DNA from: Stenopsyche tienmushanensis
Taxonomy: Eukaryota > Arthropoda > Insecta > Trichoptera > Stenopsychidae
Assembly: GCA_008973525.1 (NCBI GenBank)
Contig: WACJ01000516.1
Span: forward strand, 1,054,001 to 1,118,000
Reading direction: 5' to 3'
Length of the DNA: 64,000 nucleotides
Every line of letters starts with the position of its first letter. Position 1 is the first letter of the stretch. A program made the translations under genes and the position numbers. The notes under the pieces were generated by a model. That model ran no database searches. It was given only the letters and a program-made list of their open reading frames with translations, and was not told where the DNA came from. This document shows, piece by piece, positions 22,517-34,365 of this stretch.

Positions 22517-25500
22517 ATGGCAAATAGAAAGGGCAAACGCCCTGGGGGGCGGCGCCCTCCAGGATCCCTCACTCAGGTTTGTTTATTATATTAATTTGCC
22601 ATATGACAATAAAGTATTATTACAGCATGAATGACATCTATGACTCATCCTACAGAGAAAATGCTATTTTTTATTCACTTATTTGTTCTTTGTCCTTATC
22701 CACTTTTAATATTATAAATATAAAGCATTAAAAATAGCATAGATTATATGTGATACCCATTCAAAACAATATTTTAATTAAATTTTGTACATTAAATATT
22801 TGCAATAGGACATTCCATTTTGAATCCAAATTTGAATTCTTACAAATCTGATTCTCGCTTTAAAATTTTTGTACTAAAATATTTAAGTGGAAAATGATCA
22901 AAATTTTCTGTTTAAAAAAAAATACATGCATACATATTAATATTTCACCAAATACAAAATAGCATATTTAAAATAGGTCTTGTCATTTCATTCAATTTTC
23001 TTCATTAAATACTCTCTTTACAGTATAAATATAAGCATAACATATTAACTGACAATTGAATACTCATATATTTCGATTTTTCCAATTACATTTGTAAGTA
23101 TAGCTAAAAGATGTTCCTTGTTTATTTCACTTTATTCCTATTTGCCCTTCAATATTAAATTCTCCATAAACTTAAATTACATGTTTTATCTAACTGACGT
23201 TTCATAGGCATTCATTTTTTAATAGCTGTCAAGTATCAATCTGGTCAATAACTTCCACTGCCTAGTTATTTCTAAAAGAAAATATCCCTATCCGAACATC
23301 AGAAATTATTAAAATCATATATATATTCAGGATAAAAGCGTTGATTTTTTTGTATCAGGATATTTCATTCCGTAATCTTTTACCAACAAAAACGATCGTC
23401 ATTAATTTATTATATTCAGCCATTAAGGCAACACCACGCTCAGCAATATCATTCACTACCCGCGTAAAATGAACAATCTTCTTTACAGCCTCAAAATCAG
23501 AGTTATCCTCCCAAAGTCAACATCTTTATTCATAAAAACTGTGATGAGATATCCAGTATCTGGAAAAATCGTAAAGAGTTGCTAGTTTCAAAGTCTTCTT
23601 TACTTTTTTTGGTGATGTGTTCAATATCAATGCTTTTTCTTTTTGAAAATCCTCTACATATTTAATTTTTAGTGCATCTACCATATTTTTCTTATCTTTA
23701 ACTGAAAATTCGTCGTCAAAAAATGCAAATTGTTTGAATCTCGAGGCTACTTGAAATTGTTTTTGAGCAAAAGAAATCCTGTCTGCAGCAATATTTTCTA
23801 TTATTTTCGAGGATGTGGTATCATAAATGAATGTTTTATAATCACTTTGATCAATTTTGTCCCAGTTCTTCTTAAACCTTTTAAACAATCGGATATCAGG
23901 AGCACTAGACGGACTGAGCGATTAACTCACTACAGTTTCTAACATAATTTCCATTGTATGATGGCGACAGCCATTTTCTGCTCCAGAAGAACACAAACTC
24001 CATTTCTCAAGCCAGTGTTTACAACTGTAGTGTCAAAACATAAACGTAATACTTCACCAATAGAATGTAACTGCGACTGATACAGAATTGATTGGTATGA
24101 ATTGATTGTTGATTGGGCGATAAGCAAAATTTTGATTTTATTTCTAATTAATAAACTCCTGCCACTGCTTGTGGATGCCATGATAAGTTGAAACAAGTAG
24201 GTATAATTGGGAAAACAAAAAGCGCGTGCTCTCGCTAATGAGTGAGATGCAGGGTAGTGCTCAATCTCAGGTGTACCCTCAGGAAACAACTGGAAAAGGA
24301 AGGAAGGGGAGGAGTTTTGTGATGTTGTAAGTCTTTTTGCATGCTATTCCACTTCAAAATTGGCTAATAAACGTACAATTATTCCAAAAAATAAATGGAA
24401 TCAGTTTCTATTTCGTGAAAATTCGTTATTTTATGTATTTCCAAATTTCCCTGTTATGATTTGTCATTTTTATGTATCGCATTTTTATTAAAAATTTGGG
24501 AAATTTGGTCTAGCACTCAAACGGTTAGCATATCTATACTAAATGTAAACATACCAATTCACACTCATTATTAAACCCATCAGAATAAAATCGGTGTCTC
24601 AAATACGCAGGACGTAGAATCAGAAAAAAATAATGTTAATATGCATTTAGTTGTGAACAGGTTTAATTAATCATCGATCAAAAAAATTTTTTTTCAACGC
24701 ATACAGGAAAACGATAGATCTGAGAATGTTACAGTAATTTGATTTATGAGCTTATTATGAATATTATCTCTGATTATCATCGAGTTAAATGTGTCAAAGA
24801 TTCATTTCATGGCCTTATTGATTTACATGCATACAGAAGGCTTTTATCATTATTACTTTTCTTTACACAGTTTGGACTGCTTGATATGTCGGAAGATCTT
24901 GATAATGTTGGCGAATCTGATGGTGACAGTGATCTTGAAGCTGAACTTGCAGCAATTTCTGGCGGAGCTAAAAAAGCAAAACCAAAATCCAAACCGAAGC
25001 CAAATCTTATATCTGCTGCGGAATTAGATAATCTAGTAGCTCACAGTATGAGAGATATTCCATCAGATGAAGATGTTTCTGGTATACTATTTAAAGCTTA
25101 TATTATAATTGTAGCTCAACTTTATGGAAGAGATGTGTTTATAAATATTTTTTAACAGATGGGGAAGATGATCCTGATTTGTTAAATGAATTGTCAGAAC
25201 TAGCAACTGAAGATAATGATGACTCCGAAGTGGCAAGTGAACCTCCTAAAATTAGCCGACCGGCACCTCCCATACCGAGTTCTGTCCCTAAACCTTCTGA
25301 TTTGGTTTCTCTTTTGCAAGAACGTATAGAAATGTATTCATTAGCTGAAAAAAATGCACAAGAGAATGGTGAAAGTAGCAGAGCAAGGAGGTTAATTGAT
25401 ATAAATTTGTGTTTTCTTACTACAAAATCTTTTTCCTCATTCATTGTTAATACATTTATATTTAAATCATAGAATTGGGAGAGGCTTAAAAACCCTCAAA

Positions 25501-28500
25501 GATCAATTGAAGTCAGCTAAAGCTGGAAAACATGTTAACGAAGAAGATATACCACCAGTAGTCAGTACGGGGAAACAAACAGCTCCTGTTTCTAATGACA
25601 CAAACGAAGAAGCAAAACCGCCTCCAATACTACCCACAATTCAAGATTACGAAAGTCCTAGTAAACCAGAAGTTTCACCAACTGAACCTGAATTGTCGGA
25701 TGAAAATATCACAACAATAAATATGCTAACTGGTATATTTATTAACATAATTATTTATTTATTTATTTTTATAATTTTGTAAAAATTATTTTGTAATTTG
25801 AATTTACAGAAAGAAAAAACCAATATAAAATTGCAGCATTCTCTGAAAAAAAATCTGGTAACAATGAAGCTGCTCTTGCTTATTTAAAGATAGTCAAACA
25901 ATTTGACAAAGTAATAGAAGCAGTTAAAGCAGGTCAACCGATTGATTTGAGTAATATGCCTGGTCCACCTGGACAGAACCAAAACATAGTTACTCCTGCA
26001 AAAGAAGAAGAACATACCCAGGGGGCAACTGGTACTATATTTGCTTCAATTAAATATGTCTGCTGTATTATTTTTTTTACATGATATCATGTATGTGTAT
26101 ATTTTCATTTTAGACGAGGGTCCATCTGAATTACCTGAAGGTGTTCCTGTGGCACTAATCACGGCAAATTCAGTTGAGGAAGCTCTTCAACAGAGATATG
26201 AGTTATATAAAGTATTTAAAAAATTTTTTATACATCCTTTATAAATAAATATAATTGTTTTATTTATTAATTTCTATCGTCGACTGTAGCAACAAGAGGC
26301 AGCTGCCACTGAAGCTGGAAATAGCTCGAAAGCCAGAAGAATGGGTCGTATTGTAAAACAGTATCAGCAAGCTATAAAAATGCACTCTGCAGGTAAACCC
26401 ATACCATTCGATGAACTTCCAACGCCACCAGGTTATGCTCCTATACCGGGAGCACCACCTCCTCCTGCTGAAGAAGCACCAACACCAGCTCCGCCTAAAC
26501 CTCAGGTTTCATAATTTGGAATAAATGCAACATATTTTAATTTAATTGTGCATAGGGATTTATAAAATTCGATTAATATTCATAGCCGAGTCCTTCTCCA
26601 TCTTCACCAGCAACGAGTTCTGGAGAAGGTAAACCCAGCAAACTTGCTAATACTGGTCGCAGTAACTCTGTTAGAAAAATGGGCAATCAAATCGGTACTG
26701 GACATGTGGAACGTCAAATGAATATACTTTTACAACGTCAAAAAGAATTCAAAGAAGCTGCTTTAGAAGCAAAGAAAAAAGGTTCAATTTGATTTCTTCT
26801 TGTTTTAAAATTTAAACTGAAGTATTATTTTGGGGCTAATATTATTTTTATATGCAAATAGGAGAATTAAAGGAAGCAAAGGAGTATTTAAGATGCGCCA
26901 AGGGTATCGATCCGCTTTTAGACGCTGCCAGTGGTGGTCTACCGGTAGATTTATCTACAGTTCCTTTACCACCACAAGCTAAACAAGAACTGGAAGATAG
27001 GTGAGATTATATAATTAAAGAAATAGACTATTTATCATTTTTTTTTTAAATTAACCGATATTTTTTTAATTACCAGTTATGATATCGTAACAGTCGATGA
27101 TTGTGATCCTGATGAAGATGGCTTAGGAAATGTTTTAAATCGATTAGAAGAACAACTTAATAGTCAATTGAAGCTATGTATGACTACACGAGATCACCAT
27201 AAAGCATTAGGTGACGTTGCAGGAACAAACAGATTTGAACATTTAGCTCTTGCAGTCAAGCAGGATATGGATATCATAAAACTTCTAAAAAGGTATTATA
27301 TTTATCTCTATCTATAAAAATGTCTTGGTTAAACAAATATTTAAAAATTCACATTTTTAATGATTTTCTTTGCAATTTTTAGAATGGGCGGTGATCCCCC
27401 TAAGTTTCATTATGAAACAAAACAATTTTCCATTGTCCAATCCTGTACCGATCTTGGTGACGGTGACTTAGAACTTATAATTGTAAGAGGGCTTAATTAT
27501 AATGTTCCTAATCCCAAGGAGGTTGATACTTTTGTGCGGTTTGAATTTCCATACCCGCAGGTAAAATGCATTTATAATAAAACATTAAGCGATATGAAAT
27601 CCATTTTTCGAAATATGGTTTTAGCTAACTTTTAACAAAAACACTTTAGGAAACACCTGTACGAGATAAAACTAGTCTAGTTAAGAACACCAACAGTCCA
27701 GAATACAATGCTTCATTTACATTGCCCATACATAGAGCATCAAGACCCTGTTTGCGAGTATTTAAACGACATGCTATTAAATTGGAAGTGTATTCACGTG
27801 GGTATGTGATATTATTTTATTTTTTTAGCAACTACAGTCAACCCTCTTATAACGTCGAGATAGGGACCGCGGTATAGGAAACACGCTATAGAAAGTTAGG
27901 CACCCATACAAAATTATTTGATCCGAGTGGTGCCTGAGAGGCACCACTCGAGCGCAAAGTGTTAAATTCTTGAGATATTGTATTAATTTCTCTGCATTTT
28001 ATAGGTTCCAAAATTCGTGCTTTTTGTTCTAGCGAAATTTGTTGAGGTCTATTAGACACCATGGCTAAGAAATAATAATAAATTCATGAATATTGAATTT
28101 ATTAGTAATTTGATAGTTTTCTTTCCCAATTGCAAATGATATAAATAAATTCAATGTAATTTAAAAACCATAAAGTATTGAATTACAAATCAAATAAATC
28201 ATCGCTTACAGGAATAATTGTCACAGAAACCTTATTATTTTATTTGATATTAGATAATATTATTATTAAGATTAATAGATATGTAAACAATGCATTAAAA
28301 AAAATGTGTGGATAGATTTACTTGATGATAAATGGTTCTAAGGCTATAAAAGTTCAGTGTTATCTCTGGAATGTTATCACCAAAAACGATTAGTCAAGTC
28401 AAGAGACAAAACATAAAGTGCTATAGGAGACGACTGCCGCAAAAGATACGATATAGAAATGCGCTTTATAGCATATATACTGGATCTTGATGTTCCTGGT

Positions 28501-29056
28501 CCTTGACCAATGCCTTCTTGAGTAGCTTTATGGCAGGGTTGACTGTATATACATATTTTTTTTTATATGCTGGGTTCACATTAGTAGTTAAGTATATTGT
28601 GTATCGTTAATGTATAGTTGCAAATGTCAGGAACGCTGTGTAAATTTAAACTCGGGCGCTATATGTGTAGTAGCAAAAGAGTGTGACGATTGGTAGCGTA
28701 CGATAGCAAGTTGTGTGTGTTTGTTAGGTGTTGCGGTCTACCCTGCAGTTGCCCATTATCATGTTTCAGTGGGCTGTTCTCTCGGGACTCGTTGATTGGC
28801 ACTGTGAATGTGAAGCTACAACCCTTAGAGACCCAAACGGTGCTGCACGAATCTTTTGATGTAAGTAAATTTTATTTTATAAATTATTTATACGAAAATA
28901 CTCGATGTTATCAATTTTACGACTGAATTTTAGCTGATGGATGGGCGAAAGACTGTCGGTGGAAAGCTAGAAGTGAAAGTGCGAGTTCGCCATCCTCTCC
29001 TCACCAAGCAAGTCGAACAAGTCACACAAAAATGGCTTGTGATTAATAATAATTAA
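22517..29056 (+). CDS. lgd: Lethal giant discs / CC2D1 homologue
   Basis: Coding exons: 22517-22576, 24871-25081, 25159-25390, 25473-25732, 25810-26031, 26114-26211, 26290-26505, 26586-26781, 26862-27000, 27077-27292, 27383-27560, 27650-27801, 28770-28860 and 28934-29056. All phases agree, giving 797 residues plus TAA, near the roughly 815 of Drosophila Lgd. Lgd/CC2D1 proteins bind Shrub/CHMP4 and keep ESCRT-III function and Notch trafficking in order at endosomes. Visible: a basic start MANRKGKRPGGRR, the acidic GDSDLEAELAAISGG motif (about 36-50), four DM14 repeats (about 140-200, 256-312, 343-405, 469-530) with Pro-rich linkers, then a coiled segment. A C-terminal C2 domain (about 630-765) includes LELIIVRGLNYNVP, SLIGTVNVKL and DGRKTVGGKLEVKVRVR. 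The end is QKWLVINNN. Intron 1 (2.3 kb) and intron 12 (1 kb) hold transposon relics. Identification is firm. Confidence 0.95.
23330..24290 (-). pseudogene. Transposon-like protein relic in lgd intron 1
   Basis: The minus strand carries a 120-codon frame (23888-23526) rich in K, F and D. Further on, in another frame, it reads AVKKIVHFTRVVNDIAERGV (about 23480-23430). I recall the VVND-AERGV motif from repeated insect proteins of unknown function that look transposon-borne; I cannot name the family. Stops lie between the parts, so it is broken. A separate 116-codon frame at 23939-24289 may belong to it. Confidence 0.35.
24420..24600. repeat. Unclassified repeat, second copy at 52260-52390
   Basis: CCAAATTT-CCTGTTATG, then ACTCAAACGGTTA and CTAAAT-TAAACA...CATCAGAA occur in the same order and orientation in both places. 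In the second copy it directly precedes a piggyBac relic, so it may be terminal DNA of that family. Confidence 0.4.
27835..28545 (-). mobile_element. Tigger/pogo non-autonomous element in lgd intron 12
   Basis: Ends are CAGTCAACCCT inverted, with TA duplicated on both sides (27833-27834, 28546-28547), the Tc1/mariner-Tigger rule. The minus strand includes MVSNRPQQISLEQKARILE, resembling the start of Tigger transposases (CENP-B-like DNA-binding domain); the catalytic part is missing. A perfect 12-bp-arm palindrome lies inside at 27924-27950. It was inserted 33 bp after the exon 12 splice donor. Confidence 0.7.
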
Positions 29057-32000
29057 AATATTTTAACATTACATACGCATTTAATCGAGCTAACTGATTT
29101 ATTTATATCTTGGTTTTATTATGTAACGAAATTACAAGATTTTCAATGGGTGGTTGTTATTGTGCGATTAAATGTTGCTATGTGTAAAATATTTATTTAT
29201 ATATGTTAAACATGTTTTGTATATTTCTTGTATAGCCATAATGACGATAAACTTATTCTAATTCTGTCAGCTATTCACAAAGCTGACGTGTGATTTCACA
29301 AGCTTATAAAACATATTGCCTAGCATGACTATGTTAAAAAAAAAGACGTATGTTAGCCATGGATATTATTTTTTTTTGGATTTTTTTCAAATGTCATATT
29401 TTACGAGCTTTAACTTTGCTTTATTTATTTCATAGGAGTATTACAAAAACTAATCGATTATACAGATTAAATCACCTGCTAGTTATGTCATTATAACAGT
29501 ATTTTTTCAAAAAATACACAATATTGACGCATATAGTTACCATAATATTATTTGAGCCATTTACTTGAATGAAGAACTAATATAAATATCGCTTTATCAT
29601 TTTAATAGATTGTCCTGTTAGGGATGTCGTTTTTTAAATGAACGAGTTGAATTCAAACAAAAACGTTATTAATTAATTTCATCGATACGAATTTAGCAAC
29701 CGTTGACTACACCTGGCCTCTTTGTACTCAATGCCACTTTTAAAATTTCTAATTGTGAACAATAAATCTCTCTCATTATGGTTTGATCATATGGAAGGAC
29801 TTCATGGTGGATTATCCCTTTGGAATTCCACTACACATTTAAAAGAGATTTTTTACTGATAGACTCGATCGAGGGGTTGGTTTCTTTACCTTCCCCTTTA
29901 AAAACCAGTGTCTTTTCCGGTTTTAATTTGAGTATGACCTTCACTTTTCATCTTCAGTCACAAGATAGTGTAAAAACGGTTGTTTCTTCTCTTTATCGAT
30001 TAAATCATGACATGTTAAAATTCACCATCTTGAAATGTGGTTTGAAAAAATTTTTTTTGTCAATTGATGATCAAAAAGTAAGTATGAAAAATACGGCATT
30101 TCTAACGGGACAATCTAATATTAAAAAAAATAACTGAATTTTTTTCAACAGCTTAATCATAATTGCGCAACTATTTTATACATTCGGGCAAATTATATAT
30201 TTATTACAACAAATGTTTTTATTTTTATTACGTATAATTTTTATATTCTTCTTATTTGTAATATATCAATAGATGGCACTGTTTTAAATAATAACACTAT
30301 TGGACATAAAAAGTGTCATCTCTTAGTGTTTTGGTTGATTTTTTTTGTAATTTTGAGAGATATTCCAAATTAATAATTAACTATGTATATTGTACTACTA
30401 AAAATATTAACATTTTCTAACAAATCAATTTTGCTGATTTTTTGTACTTATATTAACAGAAAACAATTGTCTCGACACATATTACAAATGACTAATACAT
30501 CAACTTTTGGCATATATTTGCATTTTAATATATTTTAATTCTGTCGCATTAACTTGTTTATGAAAGTGAAAAGTAAACAATATTAAAAACATTAATTCAG
30601 CTTTATATCTTAGAGGCGTGGAGTATTTTTACTTTCTACCTTAAGTGCCTTAGTTTTATATTTGTATAATTCGTTTTATATTGCTATGCAACTTATATTT
30701 ATACTATTGGGAAATTGAATAAATTTATCGATTATCGATTTGTCAGTCTTATTCTCTTTAGGTACCATGTGAAAATTGTATAAAATATAGACAAAAACTG
30801 ACAAAATCTACATTAGACATTCTATACTGTAGTTTTTATTATAGAATAAAATTCAGTTAGAAATGTCAAGAGTCTATTAATGTGCCAGGAAGTCTTTGGA
30901 AATTCATGATGACTTTTTCTGTAATCAGTGATTGAATCTGATCCTCGACAATCTGTTTAACGCTTGCATCTCATCGAGACATTTTAATATTGAAACCATA
31001 TGCCCATGACAAATATTCTTTTAATTTAAAATGATATCCGGATTTGATTTGGTTAATTGAATGGTTTTACCCATATTTATACAATAAAAAACCGACTTAA
31101 TTGCGCTTCATATATTTTAAATACATCAAAGAAAATATATTGTGTGCATTGTGTTCCAAAACTTAACCCCCAAAACAAATATTTGATTCGGATATTTATA
31201 TTGATATCATTTGAAAGCAAATTTAAAAACCGATTATATTCGCTCGTGGGATAAAATTAGCATTTGTAGCCGGTTTTGATTACCCAGCAATCCAGTACTA
31301 GACAGTGTCAAAGACATTAACATTCAATTGCTATATTTTATCACCAATTTGTTTATTCCCGTGCCACACATCGTTCAACCAGTTTTAACTGGATATCAGA
31401 TTCTATTTCTATTCCGCCTCGATTGGAATCTATTTATAAATTAGTTTATCAGCATTATTACATTTATTAACACATTACAAGCCCACTGCGCCAAATTTGA
31501 TGTTTATTATGGATTATTTAATTTATGAAATTAAATAAATAGTCTTAAATCTGTTCAAAAATTATTGGCCATAAATATACAAAATATTTTTTTATTTATT
31601 AGAATGACCGATAGAGTATAAATTGGCGCTACTTTCTATACGAAAAATTTGACATCTGGATTTCCCTTTTCGCACATGGCAATCTTTTTTTATCGATAGC
31701 GTTTGAATTTAAATATTTTATTTGCTTATTAAATTTGTAAAATTAAATCTGTTTTCGTTGACAAGATTTAATTGACAAAAATGACGCTCATCAAGGTCAT
31801 TACAGGGAATTCTACGTTCGACAAGCAAATGACCGTTGAGATGACGATCGCACCAAAAAAATACACAACTGCTGGTCTGCCGTCATGGTCAATAGATATG
31901 GCCATCCTTGGCCTATTTCTCCAATTTGATAAAATACAATAATCGGAAAATCGTATCGATTGCATGGCGTATTTTAACGTCGTGTAAAATGATACATTTC

Positions 32001-32812
32001 ATGGCCTGTATACGCCCTGCACATTGACCACTTTCGAGGTCACTTCCCCGCATATTTTTGAATGCATCATCTGGCGGTTCCGGCTTCTTCGCGAAGCGCT
32101 AACGTCATCGTCATTGTGGCGATCCATAGAAATAGATTGAACTACGCGAATTTGAAAATATTTCCCCTTATCCACAGCTGTTGCTCCATCGACTCTAGCG
32201 AATTTTAGCGTGCCGGATGTAAACAAATAATTTTACATTTGTCAATGACAGCGGTGTTTACTTCTAGGGCTTTTGTGGCATATTTTGAACATGACAGCTC
32301 AAATGACGGCCATGAATCGCAATTCAATTCGACACCACAACCTCTAACGGCGAATGCGCCTCGAGTCGATAGAAAGTGATTTTTTTGCACGGCGATTTAA
32401 ATTTTTATTATAAGATTACAATTTCTTGGCGTGTATCTCATTTTCTAAATTTATATATGGATTTTTCCACAATGCTCCGCAAAATAATCGCCGATTTGAA
32501 ATCTAATCATCAAAATAAAGTGCGTATCGCGTACCATTGAAATGTCAACGAACTCGTGGCGAAATAATAGTTTTATTATTTATTTTCGCTCGAAATTTGA
32601 ATAAATAAAAACGAATGAAAAATATTTTACGGCCTAACCTACCTCAAATACATTTTTTTTTACAAGGTAACACTCGCCATATTTTCATTTGAAAAAAAAT
32701 CATAAATATTTATAATGATTATCACGTTCCTAGCGTGTGATTACTATGCCGATATTTTTGATATTGCGTCATCTGACAATAGTAAATTGAATAAATAAAA
32801 TTTTAAAAAAGT
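29057..32812. other. lgd 3' flank, no gene recognised
   Basis: Mostly AT-rich, containing the lgd 3' UTR. Short frames at 29820-30137 and 31057-31254 have no motif. From about 31780 to 32400 CpG content rises, with minus-strand frames at 32226-31999 (starting MFTSGTLKFARVDG) and 31965-31768. These could be a first exon of a gene lying in introns or off-window, but no product is recognisable. Confidence 0.35.
32804..32812 (-). terminator. Pol III terminator of tRNA-Ile
   Basis: On the minus strand, TTTTTT follows the discriminator base by two nucleotides, the usual pol III stop signal. Confidence 0.7.
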
Positions 32813-32886
32813 TGGCCCATGAGGGGATCGAACCCGCGACCTTCGCGTTATTAGCACGACGCTCTAACCAACTGAGCTAATGGGCC
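32813..32886 (-). tRNA. tRNA-Ile: tRNA-Ile, anticodon AAU
   Basis: A 74-nt cloverleaf on the minus strand: acceptor GGCCCAT pairs perfectly with ATGGGCC, D arm GCTC-AGTTGGTTA-GAGC, anticodon stem TCGTG/CGCGA around CTAATAA (anticodon AAT), and T loop TTCGATC. The A box (TAGCTCAGTTGG) and B box (GGTTCGATCC) are intact, and a T6 run follows the 3' end, fitting pol III termination. CCA is not encoded and there is no intron. One C-U mismatch is seen in the T stem. Confidence 0.95.
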
Positions 32887-33066
32887 AGATGTCTCGCCCC
32901 ACGAAAATTTAGTATATAATTTATATTTACAATTGTATTTGGAAATATAATAAATAATTTATTGTAAATCAAACATTATTATTATAAACAAGCGCTTATA
33001 GAATCTAAATGTTAACATGATAAATGTATTAAATGAAAAATATTTTCTATTTAAAAAAAATATTTT

Positions 33067-33653
33067 TTAACACATTCCGGACCGGATACTCGGCCTTAGC
33101 GTCAAATATTTTCACAAAAAGTACGTGCATAGCCATTCGCGGAAAAGAGTCATACCAACTGTGTCATATATTAACTCTGAATATATCTGTTATAGTTATA
33201 AAACCATGTTATAATGATATCGGACTTGTATGAATTTGTAGACACCGAGAAATGTATATTTGCAAAAAAAAAAACAATATTTTATTTCTTATAATTTTGT
33301 ACAGTATGATAAACTTTGAAGTATTCCCCAATATGCATTGCAGGCTAATTTGCACACATTGACAATAATAAGTAGTTTGGCGCCTTTCTTCTTCTTCTGG
33401 GATGCAGTAAATTAAGTAAAAGTTGATAATACACATTTCCAACCCCCGAAAATATAGCTTTCACCACCATTTCAATGACTTTCGCAGTATACAATACGTC
33501 GAAGCGTATTGATCTGCACGATCTACAGCATCCATATTTTTTATATTATCTAAAACCATTTTAGGCTTGTCCACCACGTAATGTTCTGCGGGTAGATTGC
33601 CTTTCTGTATTGTGTAGGTACTTATAGACATTATTTTTTATATGCTGTAACTA
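33067..33653 (-). mobile_element. piggyBac-like fragment, copy C
   Basis: The outer end is TTAACACATTCCGGACCGG at 33067. The minus strand encodes, in broken frames, VLDNIKNMDAVDRADQY, SLKWWWKAIFSGVG and NVYYQLLLNLLHPRRRR. These match the DYN..MGGVDRADQ...R..KWW block of piggyBac transposases. At 33655 it is cut by a hAT element. Confidence 0.6.
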
Positions 33654-33654
33654 G

Positions 33655-34365
33655 GAAATCTAATCCCGGGATCCCGAATCCCGGACAGTTTTAGCTGCTC
33701 ATGAATCCCGGGATTAATAAATGTAATCCCGAAAAATTCTGGATTGAAATTTTTATCTAACGCCGCCGAAATCTGGATGCTTGGAAACAGTGGCGTAACT
33801 ACTAATTGGCGAACTTAGACGATGCCCAGGGGCAGTAACTGTTTAATCTATGTATACATATATACAGTACATATATGTTTTTTAAATTGTTATTAACCTT
33901 TCCCTACCGGTGATGTATTTACTACACCTCGACTCTAATAATGGGAATATCGATATGAAATATAATAGATACGGGATTCATAATTTTTGTATTCTTCGGT
34001 AATATAATTATGAATCACATCAAAGTATTATAGTATATAAGTATTCATCTGCAGCGACGGAAATAAATTATTTGTCGGGAAATCGGGAATTTTGCGAGTT
34101 TTAGTCCGTTTCTCAGCAGAAAGGAATTTTATCAGTCATATTGATGGTGTTATACGAAAATGGGGGCTCACGCGGTCATCAACTCGAATTAGCATTTAAA
34201 TATCTGATGATGATGTCTTCAAATTATTTTTTTATATTAAACAAATTGACTTATTAGTAATTTTTGATCAAATCTATCAATGTAATTTCTTAAACTATTG
34301 AAAATTCCGGTCTCGGGATCCCGGGATGGTCTAATGCAATCCCGAGATCTCGCAGTTTTTTTTTA
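33655..34365 (+). mobile_element. hAT element, internally deleted copy 2
   Basis: Left end CTAGGAAATCTAATCCCGGG, right end reversed TTAGACCATCCCGGGATCCCG, with repeated GGGATT/AATCCC subterminal motifs. At 34150-34215 the plus strand reads GHQLELAFKYLMMM, the start of the hAT dimerisation region, and is then joined directly to 3' sequence by a deletion. Related copies: 18985-19820, 55445-55810, 63640-64000. Confidence 0.65.
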
